A stretch of 34,882 nt of DNA from positions 1 to 34,882 of the forward strand of contig JACQMO010000010.1 of assembly GCA_016203535.1 (NCBI GenBank), read 5' to 3'. This stretch comes from Candidatus Uhrbacteria bacterium (lineage in GTDB: Bacteria; Patescibacteriota; Patescibacteriia; 2-12-FULL-60-25). Each line of letters opens with the position of its first letter. The stretch's first letter is position 1. The translations under genes were made by a program, and so were the position numbers. The notes under the pieces were generated by a model. The model was given only the letters and a program-made list of their open reading frames with translations, was not told where the DNA came from and made no database searches. Shown here piece after piece: positions 1-7,857 of this stretch.

Positions 1-254
1 AAATTTACCAGCTTGCCTTTATCGCCATTTACCTCTTTGCTTTTGGATTCCTTCAAAATCGGAAACGGCTTGCCCGCCATTTCGTTCGGGAACATCTCAT
101 TGGGCGTGCGAGCGTCAGGATTGATGAGAATATCAATTTTTTCTTCCGGCAAATCCCTATGCCAAACAAGGCCGTATTTCGTTTCCTTGATACGGCGAAG
201 CTCTTTTATCAGCTCCTCTCTTGACCAGTTGTCGTAGTTTATTTTTCTTGCCAT
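1..254 (-). CDS. Site-specific DNA methyltransferase, N-terminal part (type III Mod-like)
   Basis: This is the first 84 codons of a gene that runs off the left edge of the window. The N-terminus reads MARKINYDNWSREEL, then a KKxKYGLVW-like segment (ETKYGLVWHRDL), then PFPILKESKSKEV. From memory this matches the start of the adenine methyltransferases of type III (Mod) restriction systems, which carry a YGLVW block and an LPVLKEVKSKEI-like block before the catalytic domain. The catalytic DPPY and FxGxG motifs lie outside the window, so activity cannot be judged. An in-frame TGA a short way upstream supports ATG at 254. The surrounding DNA is clearly more AT-rich than the rest of the window, which fits a horizontally acquired restriction-modification locus. 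The family call is fairly secure; the subtype is less so. Confidence 0.7.
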   Translation of the reverse strand, partial: MARKINYDNWSREELIKELRRIKETKYGLVWHRDLPEEKIDILINPDARTPNEMFPNEMAGKPFPILKESKSKEVNGDKGKLVN

Positions 255-303
255 GGATTTCTGATCAAATCCTCAACGTAAACCTTTAATGCTTTTTCGA
301 TTC

Positions 304-618
304 TCAACTACTTTGGGATATGCATATTAAACGAGGGTCTCTCTTTTGATTCAACTCAAAAACTATTTTCATTACCGCCCTTTCTACATCGTCATCTGGT
401 AAAAAAGAGATTCTAAAGTCCTCAAGAGGATCACAGGTATTTGTCCTTATGTTATAGAATGTCCACTCTTGTTCATGTCTACTATCCTCTATAACCAGCC
501 AAGCTTTTGTAGGTCTCTCTTTTTCTATTCGTATTTCCGTACAATGCTGATCAAATTGTTGGTTCACTAGACGTTCAATTTCTTTGACTTGTTCGTCTGA
601 AAAATTTTTTCTTTGCAT
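304..618 (-). CDS. Hypothetical protein, 104 aa
   Basis: I do not recognise this protein. It is small, charged and has no signal peptide or membrane segment. It begins MQRKNFSDEQVKEIERLVNQ, a likely helix, and then appears mixed alpha/beta (AWLVIED, EWTFYNI, DFRISFL). I chose ATG at 618 rather than the upstream in-frame ATG at 690 because a GAGG lies 6 nt before it and the extra 24 residues look like translated spacer. It sits 49 nt upstream of the methyltransferase on the same strand, in the same AT-rich patch. It may therefore belong to the same acquired locus, for example as a specificity, regulatory or cargo gene, but nothing in the sequence proves a functional link. Confidence 0.6.
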   Translation of the reverse strand: MQRKNFSDEQVKEIERLVNQQFDQHCTEIRIEKERPTKAWLVIEDSRHEQEWTFYNIRTNTCDPLEDFRISFLPDDDVERAVMKIVFELNQKRDPRLICISQSS

Positions 619-747
619 ATATAACCTCACATTGCTCCTTTTTTTGGAAAAAATCAATAGAAACGATCTGAATTTCCCGCATTCGCACAAATGATGGGCT
701 TAAAAGATTGCTTTGTAGCTACTTCTCGGAATGAGGGAAGAATCTGT

Positions 748-778
748 TTCCCCGGTCAAGCCGGGGAATGACATGGTG
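748..778. repeat. GTCATTCC-type hairpin repeat downstream of mreB
   Basis: A perfect 8-bp stem, TTCCCCGG / CCGGGGAA (748-755 and 761-768) with a 5-nt loop, is followed on the plus strand by TGACA. On the minus strand it reads GTCATTCCCCGG and so on. It lies about 30 nt after the mreB stop codon and could act as a weak terminator, but it has no U-tract. It looks like one of several dispersed GTCATYCC hairpins in this window. Confidence 0.6.
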
Positions 779-799
779 GTGACGGTAATGACAAGGCGA

Positions 800-1804
800 T
801 TACGAACTAAAAATCGATCGTTTGTACGATTCCAAATTCTCCAACGCGATCCCTGTACCCTTGGCGACGCAGAGTTGGGGGTCGTCGGCGACGAAGGCGG
901 GGACGCCGGTGGCGTCGGCAAATAAGCGATCCAAATTCCGAAGCTGCGATGAACCGCCGGAGAGGACCATGCCTTTTTCCATCACGTCAGCGGAAAGTTC
1001 CGGCGGGGTGGCGTGGAGGACCTCTTTGATCTTTTCGACGATCCCCTGCAATTCGTGTTGCACAGCGTCGGTCACGTCGTCGCTTGTCACGGTGATCACG
1101 CGCGGGAGGCCGCTGATCATGTCGCGGCCTTTCACTTGCATCTCCAATTTCTTTTCCAAATATAACGCCGAGCCGATGCGGATTTTGATATCCTCTGACG
1201 TGCGCTCGCCGATCGCTAGGCCGTACTTTCGACGGACATGCTCCTGGATGGCGACATCCAATTTATTCCCACCGATCCGGACGGAATCCGACGCGACGAT
1301 CCCGCCCAGTGAAATCACGGCGATTTCGCTGGTCCCGCCGCCGATGTCTATGATCATGTGGCCACTGGCACTTCCGATCGGGATGTCCGCGCCAATCGCC
1401 GCCACGACCGGTTCCTTAATGATGTACGCGGCACGAGCGCCGGCGCTGATCGTCGCGTCGATCACTGCGCGCCGTTCCGTCGAGGTGATTCCGCCGGGAA
1501 CGGCGACCATCACTTCCGGCCGGAAAAAGCGCATGCCTCCGAGCGCCTTGTTCAAAAAATAGCGAAGCATCGCTTCGGTCGTACGATAGTCGGCGATGAC
1601 GCCGTCTTTCAGCGGACGCCGCGCGACGATCGTATCCGGCGTCCGACCGAGCATCTCTTTGGCTTCTTTCCCCACGGCAAGGACGCGCTTGTCGGCAAGC
1701 GAAATCGCCACCACCGACGGCTCATTGATGATGATCCCCTTCTTCGGGATGTACACCAACACCGTGGTCGTGCCCAAATCGATGCCGACTTTTTTTGCGA
1801 ACAT
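800..1804 (-). CDS. mreB: MreB, actin-like rod-shape protein
   Basis: MreB polymerises on the inner face of the membrane and guides peptidoglycan synthesis along the cell cylinder. At 334 aa it is the usual length. The actin/Hsp70 nucleotide fold is visible: phosphate-1 loop DLGTTT at 9-14, EPVVAAIGA at 131-139, phosphate-2 DIGGGTSE at 153-160, and the adenosine motif VLSGGSS at 280-286. The N-terminus (MFAKKVGIDLG) is the normal MreB start, and longer starts are not needed. No mreC, mreD, rodA or pbp2 gene adjoins it, unlike the classical mre operon. Short hairpin repeats lie on both sides. No Shine-Dalgarno is visible; the upstream DNA carries degenerate GACTT-type 7-bp repeats and a weak TTTATT-N16-TAGACT promoter candidate. 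The identification is very secure. Confidence 0.97.
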   Translation of the reverse strand: MFAKKVGIDLGTTTVLVYIPKKGIIINEPSVVAISLADKRVLAVGKEAKEMLGRTPDTIVARRPLKDGVIADYRTTEAMLRYFLNKALGGMRFFRPEVMVAVPGGITSTERRAVIDATISAGARAAYIIKEPVVAAIGADIPIGSASGHMIIDIGGGTSEIAVISLGGIVASDSVRIGGNKLDVAIQEHVRRKYGLAIGERTSEDIKIRIGSALYLEKKLEMQVKGRDMISGLPRVITVTSDDVTDAVQHELQGIVEKIKEVLHATPPELSADVMEKGMVLSGGSSQLRNLDRLFADATGVPAFVADDPQLCVAKGTGIALENLESYKRSIFSS

Positions 1805-1808
1805 GGAT

Positions 1809-1962
1809 GGAAAGTCAAAAGTCTATCAAGTCCGTCAAGTCAATAAAGCCAAACGAGCCGTCATTCGAGCGTATTCTATATTTCGAGGAAATGGATCCCA
1901 GCCTGCGCTGGGATGACAAATGTGGGGTTCCTCCGCTTCGGTCGGAATGACTGAAGAGAGAA
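1809..1962. repeat. Intergenic block of dispersed hairpins and heptamer repeat
   Basis: This gap between mreB and the DUF4012 gene holds no gene. From left to right it contains a degenerate AGTCAAA-type 7-bp repeat (1809-1850), a GTCATTCGAGCG half-motif (about 1859-1870), a perfect 8-bp hairpin ATCCCAGC/GCTGGGAT with a CTGC loop (1895-1914), and an imperfect hairpin TTCCTCCG/CGGTCGGAA (about 1928-1948). Each hairpin is bordered by a GTCAT or ATGAC word, as at 748-778. One of them may terminate transcription of the upstream glycan operon. Confidence 0.55.
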
Positions 1963-4026
1963 TCAGAATGAAATCTCGAACGTGCGGTCGGTTAATGAAT
2001 CCGTTGTGTATTCATACCGGGCGTCTCCCCACTTTTTGGAATCTTCGGAAGGCGTCGCGGACTCAAGCTTCTTATCGAAAGAGAGGTCGAGCGTCAAGGT
2101 CGCGTTGTCAACGCCGGGCTGTTTGGGCCAGTCGAGGTGGTAGATCGTTGACCGTTGACCGTTGACCGTAGGGGGGAGGCGGTAGGTAAATTTTAACTCG
2201 CCCGTTTTTCCCGGCTCGACGGACCAGAACGCGCCGTAGACAGTTTTCCCCAATTCCTTAAACACATCGACCGTGCCTGAAATAAATTTCCCGCCGGTTT
2301 TATTCAGGTCGTCCTTCATGGCGCCGTCGGACGAAATCAGTTCGCTCCCTTCGGGGACGTAGACGCGCGTATACGTGCGGTAGCGCGTGTACCGATAGTC
2401 GCCGAATCCTTTTGCCGTGTTGGTGTAGCGGAGCGTGACCGTCGCCTTTGGACCGGCCGGATCGGTCGCGTCGAGTTCATATCGAATTTCTTTTTTCATC
2501 GCGCCGTCGGTCTTGAGAGCGGCGAGGTTGGCATCCACGACCCACAGGAAATCTCCGTCCGTCGGTTTTGCGCGCGCCGACCACCCGCGCGATTCGAGGA
2601 CCGGCTGGAGATCCGCGTCGTGTGAATACGCCATGATCTGCTTGCGTTCAAGCGCCTGCGTCGCGACGTCCAACACCTCCGGCCAGCGCGCGGACGGCAG
2701 GGCAAACAACTTCTTCACGAGCTCCTGGCCGAGCTTCCCGATGATCTCCTTGCGCTGTTCGACCGGTATTCCCTCCTGATGGAACCCGACTTCCACGGCG
2801 AATTCGAGCTGCTCGAAAAAATTGTCGGACGTGAAGGTTTTTCCGTCCACCACGATCGGCCCGGTGAACGCGAGAAGCTCCCGGAAAAATCCGGGTTCGA
2901 AGGCGATGAAGGTCGTCGGACGATGCGGGAGCGGCGCATGGAGCTGGAGCTCGGCTTCGCGGACATAGAAATCAAGGACCCGTTCGGCCGACGTCGGAAA
3001 ATCCGGAGACCAGTTGGCGTCGCGCAGGAACCAGTTCGCGGCGCCGAGATAGCGCGCGAGCGGCTCCGGCGGGGTTTCCTTCCAGAAGGCAGATACCGGG
3101 TTATCGATGTTGTACACGTCCGTAAATGCGAATTCCGAAAGCTCCCCGGCGTCCCATGTCATTGTTCCGATCGTCCCGATGAATCCGCCGGACGGCCGAA
3201 TTTCGTCCGCGTTCTGGAGCGCCACGAGATACCGCCGCGGTTCGGGATAGCCGGACATCGGGAGCAGCGCCTCGAGAAGAGGGACGGCTTCGTCCAGCGC
3301 TTTTTTCATGACGGGAATCGCCTCTGCGAGCGGACGAAGCGCCGTTTGGATCGGAGACGCGAGACCGTCCTGCGGCACGCGGCTCCATAGGGTCAGCGCA
3401 AGGTCCATCTTGTCGCGCGCGAGACGGAGACGCGGAAGTTCGTTGGAAAATTTTTGGAGCAGCTCGCGTTTTTCCTCTTTGGATAAATCTTCAAACCGGC
3501 GCGTCGGCGCGATGCCGGCTTGAAGTCCCCCGCTCGTCTCGGCGCCGCTCCGGAGCGCGTCCAGAATCACGACTGCGATGTCGAGGATGTCCGCGGCGCT
3601 GTAGAGGGTTTGCGATCCGGCGGAGGCGGCATCTTCGAGCGCGCGGATTTGGAGTCCGAGCGCCGGCAGGTCGCGGAGCGACCCGAGTTTCTGGAGTTCA
3701 TCGCGGAAAGAGAGAAGCGATGCGCGCGCGGCATCGAGATCGGTTTTCGCACCCTCCACGTCCTGCGTCAGGAGCTTCTCGCGCGCCGCCGAAATGGAAC
3801 GCTCCGCCGTCCGTCCGGCGTTCCATGCCCTCGTGAGAGAAATGCCGGGCGGAATCAACATGAGAACGAGAAGGAGCGCGGCGCCCAACGCGATCCATCG
3901 CGCGACGTGTCGGTGGCGCGGTTCGGCGGGAATCGGCGTGTTCGGTTTTTCCTGCGACGGAGAAGAAGACGGCGGCAATTCCGGAAACGCCGGACAGATC
4001 AGAAAATTCGGGGTGTCGTTCGGCAT
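1963..4026 (-). CDS. DUF4012-family single-pass membrane protein
   Basis: A 687-aa protein with a proline-rich cytoplasmic N-terminus (1-40), one membrane segment (about 42-63) and a large external part. The DUF4012 signature YLVALQNADEIRPSGGFIG falls at about 265-283. DUF4012 proteins are common in CPR bacteria, actinobacteria and Chloroflexi and are often encoded beside glycosyltransferases; their biochemical role is unsettled, with a part in surface polysaccharide assembly suggested by context. Residues about 68-130 are rich in heptad-like Ala/Leu/Glu and may form a coiled coil. It is the last gene of a minus-strand operon, starting 13 nt after the preceding glycosyltransferase gene ends. 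A 7-bp DNA repeat (GTTGACC three times, 2147-2167) lies inside the coding region and encodes TVNGQRST. The family is secure and the function is not. Confidence 0.88.
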   Translation of the reverse strand: MPNDTPNFLICPAFPELPPSSSPSQEKPNTPIPAEPRHRHVARWIALGAALLLVLMLIPPGISLTRAWNAGRTAERSISAAREKLLTQDVEGAKTDLDAARASLLSFRDELQKLGSLRDLPALGLQIRALEDAASAGSQTLYSAADILDIAVVILDALRSGAETSGGLQAGIAPTRRFEDLSKEEKRELLQKFSNELPRLRLARDKMDLALTLWSRVPQDGLASPIQTALRPLAEAIPVMKKALDEAVPLLEALLPMSGYPEPRRYLVALQNADEIRPSGGFIGTIGTMTWDAGELSEFAFTDVYNIDNPVSAFWKETPPEPLARYLGAANWFLRDANWSPDFPTSAERVLDFYVREAELQLHAPLPHRPTTFIAFEPGFFRELLAFTGPIVVDGKTFTSDNFFEQLEFAVEVGFHQEGIPVEQRKEIIGKLGQELVKKLFALPSARWPEVLDVATQALERKQIMAYSHDADLQPVLESRGWSARAKPTDGDFLWVVDANLAALKTDGAMKKEIRYELDATDPAGPKATVTLRYTNTAKGFGDYRYTRYRTYTRVYVPEGSELISSDGAMKDDLNKTGGKFISGTVDVFKELGKTVYGAFWSVEPGKTGELKFTYRLPPTVNGQRSTIYHLDWPKQPGVDNATLTLDLSFDKKLESATPSEDSKKWGDARYEYTTDSLTDRTFEISF
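2147..2167. repeat. 7-bp tandem repeat, GTTGACC x3, inside the DUF4012 gene
   Basis: Three perfect head-to-tail copies of a heptamer. Because 7 is not a multiple of 3 the copies are read in different frames and give a non-repetitive peptide. Gain or loss of one unit would shift the reading frame near the C-terminus. Confidence 0.85.
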
Positions 4027-4039
4027 GTGTGGGATAAGT

Positions 4040-4846
4040 TTAGCACGTCCTCGGATGTTTCTCCCCGCGGTATTTCAGGAAGTAGAGGAATCCGCTCTTG
4101 ATGTGGGCGCGCGCGAGCGGGTTCAGGAACACCTGCCAGAACCGCTTCACCTCGCTTTCGCGCTGGTGGTAGTGGACGAATTCTGCGACCGGCGCATAAC
4201 ACACCTTCCAGCCGGACGACCACGCGCGCCGACAGAGGTCCGTGTCTTCGAAGTACATGAAAAACCGTTCGTCGAAATGCCCGATGTCGTCGAGCGCCTT
4301 CCGTCGGATGAGGATGGCCGCGCCGAAAAGGCCGTCCACGTCCTGCACGAGCGACGGATCCGCGTCGAGCATGAGGTACTGTTCGACCGCGCGTCGGCCC
4401 CACGGCGTGCGTCCGATCGACGTGCGGCGGGCGAGCGGGATGAGCGCGTGCGGGAACCGGTGGAACGTCCGCTGAAGCGTCCGGTCAGGATGGAGAAGTC
4501 GCGGGCCGATGAGTCCGTAGGAAGGGTTCGCGTCCCCGAACGCGACGAGCTTTTCCAATTCTCCCGCAAATACGGTGAGGTCGGGGTTGAGCAGCATGAC
4601 GTACTCTCCGGCGGCGCGGCGGAACGCGATGTTATTTCCGGCTCCGAACCCGACGTTGCCCGGCGCGTCGATCACCGTCACCCACGGGAACCGTTCGCGC
4701 ACCATGTCGCCCGTGCCGTCGCCAGCGGCATTGTCCACCAAAAAAAATTCGAACGGGAACGGGATCTGCGCCGCTTCGACGCCCTTGAGCAGCTGGCGGA
4801 TGAGGCCGGGTGTGCGGTAGCAGACGGTGACGAAGGAAACTTTCAT
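4040..4846 (-). CDS. Glycosyltransferase family 2 (rhamnosyltransferase-like)
   Basis: A 268-aa soluble GT-A fold enzyme that probably transfers a sugar from a nucleotide-sugar donor onto a growing surface glycan at the cytoplasmic face. It shows the GT2 nucleotide-binding start MKVSFVTVCYRT, VDN at 37-39, the metal-binding NPD (DxD equivalent) at 87-89, and EDTDL at 200-204 as the catalytic-base region. The WbbL/rhamnosyltransferase group has the same order of motifs, but the donor sugar cannot be read from sequence. I chose ATG at 4846 because family members start with MKVSFVTV; the in-frame ATG 18 nt upstream lies in repeat DNA. The DUF4012 gene follows 13 nt later, and a second GT2 gene precedes it across a 7-bp repeat block. 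Confidence 0.9.
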   Translation of the reverse strand: MKVSFVTVCYRTPGLIRQLLKGVEAAQIPFPFEFFLVDNAAGDGTGDMVRERFPWVTVIDAPGNVGFGAGNNIAFRRAAGEYVMLLNPDLTVFAGELEKLVAFGDANPSYGLIGPRLLHPDRTLQRTFHRFPHALIPLARRTSIGRTPWGRRAVEQYLMLDADPSLVQDVDGLFGAAILIRRKALDDIGHFDERFFMYFEDTDLCRRAWSSGWKVCYAPVAEFVHYHQRESEVKRFWQVFLNPLARAHIKSGFLYFLKYRGEKHPRTC

Positions 4847-4850
4847 GGGG

Positions 4851-4882
4851 AAGTCAAAAGTCAAAAGTGAAAAGCCAAAAGT
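4851..4882. repeat. 7-bp tandem repeat, AGTCAAA-type, four to five units
   Basis: Heptamer units AGTCAAA, AGTCAAA, AGTGAAA and AGCCAAA follow head to tail in the short gap between two glycosyltransferase genes. The same unit recurs at 17242-17273 and, degenerate, at 1809-1850. Confidence 0.85.
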
Positions 4883-4892
4883 GGAGAAACTT

Positions 4893-5945
4893 TCATATAA
4901 ACCACTTTCGGATATCGACGTCGGAGGTTTTTATCGCCGGTCGAAGTTTAAATCGTTTTGCGATCATCTTCGGAAACCCGATGAACGACGTGGCCTGGCC
5001 TTTCAACTGTGAAAAAGAGAAGAGTCCGGCGACCGCTTTCGCGATTTCGTACGGGAGCCACCACGACAGGTGGAGCATCAAATTCGCGAGCCGGTCGTTT
5101 TTCACGATCGTCCAGCCGTGATTGCGCGTGGAGAGGAAATTCACGAACGGCGAACGGAACCGGCGCGCCTGGAGCGCTCCGAGCCAGCTGCGATCCTGGG
5201 AGGACGGAACGCGGCGGTAATGCCACACGACCGCGTTCGGGACGACGTGCGCATCAAACCCGAGCGACCGGAGGCGCCACGCGAGATCCACGTCTTCTTT
5301 ATATGCGAAAAAATCCTCGTCGAAAAACTCCTCCCCCGTCTTCGCGGCGAGGAGCGCGGAGGCGCGATAGAGCACGCACGCCCCGCTCAACCCGAACACC
5401 TCAGGCGCGTCGTCGTATTGTCCGCGGTCGATCTCCCCCGCTCCACGGTCGACGACGCGTCGGGATTTGAAAATGCAGAGCCCCATGGAATCGATCTGGT
5501 CGGACCGCGTCGCTTCCGCCGTTTCCGGATCGATGTCCGCATTCACGAAGGCGCGGAGAAGTTTCGGTCCGCAGGAGCCGACGGACGGATGCGCCTCCAT
5601 ATATGCCGTGAGAATGCGGAGCGCGCCGGGTGAAAATTCCAGATCCGGATTCGCTACGAGCACGTATCGCCGGTCCAGGTCCTGATGCTCCCATCGCGAG
5701 AGGGCGAGGGTGATGGCCTGATTGTGTGCGCGGGCGAACCCCTGGTTGCGAGCGTTGCGGAGCAGCACCGCGTCGGGCCGCTGTTCCTGGAGCCACGTCG
5801 GCGTCCCGTCGTTCGACGCATTGTCCACGACCGTCACCGTGAACTCGCGCGTCTCCTGGTCGTCGAGCGACGCGAACAATCCCGGCAGGTACCACCGCGA
5901 GTTCCATGTGACGATATTTACGACGAGACGTTTGGCTTCATCCAT
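4893..5945 (-). CDS. Glycosyltransferase family 2
   Basis: A 350-aa GT2 enzyme, presumably adding a sugar in the same surface-glycan pathway as its neighbours. The nucleotide-binding strand VVNIVTWNS is at 8-16, VDNASNDG at 40-47, the DxD-equivalent NPD at 99-101, and EDVDL at 217-221. It resembles the preceding GT2 in architecture but has about 80 extra residues at the C-terminus, including an amphipathic stretch (LMLHLSWWLPYEIAKAVAGL) that may sit on the membrane. Its start codon lies 2 nt beyond the stop of the membrane glycosyltransferase gene, so the two are probably translationally coupled. The family assignment is secure; the donor and acceptor are unknown. Confidence 0.9.
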   Translation of the reverse strand: MDEAKRLVVNIVTWNSRWYLPGLFASLDDQETREFTVTVVDNASNDGTPTWLQEQRPDAVLLRNARNQGFARAHNQAITLALSRWEHQDLDRRYVLVANPDLEFSPGALRILTAYMEAHPSVGSCGPKLLRAFVNADIDPETAEATRSDQIDSMGLCIFKSRRVVDRGAGEIDRGQYDDAPEVFGLSGACVLYRASALLAAKTGEEFFDEDFFAYKEDVDLAWRLRSLGFDAHVVPNAVVWHYRRVPSSQDRSWLGALQARRFRSPFVNFLSTRNHGWTIVKNDRLANLMLHLSWWLPYEIAKAVAGLFSFSQLKGQATSFIGFPKMIAKRFKLRPAIKTSDVDIRKWFI

Positions 5946-5947
5946 AT

Positions 5948-7438
5948 CTACTCGACTATCTTCCTCTTCGGCGATACGTTAAACCCTAATCGTTTCCCCA
6001 ACATGAGCCGCGTCTGCGCGTCGATGGCCGGGACCGCGCCGAACAGGACGAAGGTGATCGGCAGAAGAAGCCACTGCAAGAGCGTAACGATGAACGCGCG
6101 GTGCACCGGCACATGGCTCGGACGGCGAGGCAGGAGCGTGAGCGAGAGCGCGGCCGAGATGAACACGCCGACCATGGCGAGGCGCATGAGCCACTGGAGC
6201 GTGAACGGCGTGTTCTGGAAAATCGCGAACTCGCGGAACCGTTCCGGCGCGACCCAGAACGGCAGGCGGCCGAGGATGAAAATAAGCATCGGCGCGGTCG
6301 CCCAAGTGTACATCCCTTCGAGCTGTTTCCAGAGGAAGCTGAACTTCACGCCGAACGGCATGGATGGGTCCCGCATGAACGCGCGCGCCATGAACGGAAA
6401 ATTTTCCACGCCCCACGCCCAGCGGCGGATCTGTTTGTAGAGCGCGACGAGCGCCTGCCAATAATTTCCGGTCATGACCGTGTCCATGGAAACGGGCAGG
6501 TACATCGGGACGACGCGGTATTCGCCATGGTACGCGATGAGCGCCTGCAGGAAGATCCGCGAATCCTCGCTCACGATGTCCTTCTGCCAAAATCCGACGT
6601 CCACGAGCATCTGCAGACTCATCGAGTGCGACGAGAACGTCATGGCGCCCTCGGGCCGCGACAGCTCGCCGAACAGCCAGAAGGTCGTGCCGTACATGGC
6701 GACGCGCACCGCTGCCGGGGATTCCCACAGGTTGTTGTTGTAGAGCGCGACGGGCTGGTACGACGCGCGCGTCGGATGCGGCACCGTGAGGTACAGCCGC
6801 GTGAGGCAGGAAAAATAGTGCGGATGGATGATGGTATCCACGTCGAAGCTCGAGACGATCACGTCGGCATACGGGATTCCGAGCTCATCGATCTTCGGCA
6901 GGATGGTGCGGCCGGAATAGTTCAGGTTCGACCCTTTTCCGGGAATCTCCTCCGGCAGGTCTTTCGGATGGAGTGTGGTCCAGAACCGAAAAAATTTCTG
7001 GCCGAATTCGTTTTCCAGCGCCGAGGCGACGGCGGCGAACCGTTCCGCGTCGCGTTCCTCCCCCGCGAGCACGACCATCATCCGGTCGGCGGGATACGCG
7101 GACGCAAGGAGGGTTTGGAGCGTGCCGCGGATGACGCCGATCTCTTCCTTATACGTCGGGAGGAAAATGAGATGCCGGACACGGTCGTAGCCGGACGTTG
7201 TTTCGGCGGCGGCCTGCCAGTTTTTCCGCGAATCCCGGCGGAACCGGAACCATGACGCGATGATGAAGGGGATGAAATAGGTCACGCGGAACAGCCAGTA
7301 CAGGTCGAACACGATGACGAAATACACCACCCAGAGCGGGCGGATGAACGACAAGACGACGGAGGCGATGAGCGTCGTCCAGACGAGGGCGCCGGGAAGA
7401 ATTTCCAGCGCGCGGAATTTCCAGCTTTTTTCCGTCAT
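5948..7438 (-). CDS. Membrane-bound GT2 with cellulose-synthase-type motifs
   Basis: A 496-aa processive-type glycosyltransferase in the inner membrane. Two N-terminal membrane segments (about 15-60) precede a cytoplasmic GT-A domain, and several more follow (about 375-480). The signature of cellulose/hyaluronan-synthase-like enzymes is present: PTYKEE (94-99), FDVDT as DxD (198-202), ED at 291-292 and QIRRW as QxxRW (336-340). Such enzymes polymerise a sugar and extrude the chain through their own membrane channel, so this may be the polymerase of the cluster. The start is ATG at 7438; the longer reading frame upstream overlaps tsaB and is spurious there. A short hairpin (GTCCCGC/GCGGGAC, about 7448-7466) lies between it and tsaB. 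The product polymer cannot be predicted. Confidence 0.88.
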   Translation of the reverse strand: MTEKSWKFRALEILPGALVWTTLIASVVLSFIRPLWVVYFVIVFDLYWLFRVTYFIPFIIASWFRFRRDSRKNWQAAAETTSGYDRVRHLIFLPTYKEEIGVIRGTLQTLLASAYPADRMMVVLAGEERDAERFAAVASALENEFGQKFFRFWTTLHPKDLPEEIPGKGSNLNYSGRTILPKIDELGIPYADVIVSSFDVDTIIHPHYFSCLTRLYLTVPHPTRASYQPVALYNNNLWESPAAVRVAMYGTTFWLFGELSRPEGAMTFSSHSMSLQMLVDVGFWQKDIVSEDSRIFLQALIAYHGEYRVVPMYLPVSMDTVMTGNYWQALVALYKQIRRWAWGVENFPFMARAFMRDPSMPFGVKFSFLWKQLEGMYTWATAPMLIFILGRLPFWVAPERFREFAIFQNTPFTLQWLMRLAMVGVFISAALSLTLLPRRPSHVPVHRAFIVTLLQWLLLPITFVLFGAVPAIDAQTRLMLGKRLGFNVSPKRKIVE

Positions 7439-7455
7439 GGGGCGTGCGTCCCGCC

Positions 7456-7845
7456 TCACGCGGGACGGGCCATGGTGATGTTCGGTTCGGTGTCGTAGAG
7501 CGGAGCGACGTACGATGCCGGATCGATCTCCCCCGCATCGAGCCGTCGCGCAAGCGAACGGAGGTCTGCAGCCTCGTCCCGCATCACGCCGACCAGTGGG
7601 ATGGAGAGAAACCGCGCGAGAAGATTGGCGACGAGCACGCCGCCGCGCACGGCGGAAAACGAACCGGGCCCCGCGACGACCGCGATCCCCGTGAGACGTC
7701 GACATCCCGCCGTTCCGATTCGCCGCGCGATCAGGGGGAGCAATGTTCCGCTGCGGCCGGCCGCGCGGCTCGTCCGGGCGCGTCCTCCGCCGAGCTCCGC
7801 GATCCGCACGTTTCCCGACTCCGACGTATCAATGAACAACCACAT
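7456..7845 (-). CDS. tsaB: TsaB-like protein of tRNA t6A synthesis, short form
   Basis: TsaB is the inactive ASKHA-fold partner of TsaD in making threonylcarbamoyl-adenosine at position 37 of ANN-decoding tRNAs. The N-terminal strand MWLFIDTSESG and the hallmark segment IAVVAGPGSFSAVRGG (54-69), equivalent to the usual VGPGSFTGLRIG, identify it. At 129 aa it is little more than half the usual ~230 aa: the N-terminal ASKHA lobe is present and the C-terminal lobe is missing. I recall similarly short forms in CPR genomes, so this need not be a pseudogene. It starts 12 nt after the HTH gene and ends 17 nt before the membrane glycosyltransferase, so it is part of the same transcript. Confidence 0.8.
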   Translation of the reverse strand: MWLFIDTSESGNVRIAELGGGRARTSRAAGRSGTLLPLIARRIGTAGCRRLTGIAVVAGPGSFSAVRGGVLVANLLARFLSIPLVGVMRDEAADLRSLARRLDAGEIDPASYVAPLYDTEPNITMARPA

Positions 7846-7857
7846 ACACCGTCGCGC

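Noticed and set aside
3794-4870. Long plus-strand reading frame of about 358 codons opposite the DUF4012 and GT2 genes
   Set aside because: It is antisense to two clear genes, has an Arg/Glu/Val-rich composition typical of shadow frames in GC-rich DNA, and shows no recognisable motif.
6101-7255. Plus-strand reading frame of about 384 codons
   Set aside because: Antisense to the membrane glycosyltransferase, whose catalytic motifs fix the true strand; the composition is that of a shadow frame.
7439-7705. N-terminal extension of the membrane glycosyltransferase to 7705
   Set aside because: It lies in the tsaB coding region and is Arg/Ser-rich; ATG at 7438 gives the normal start.
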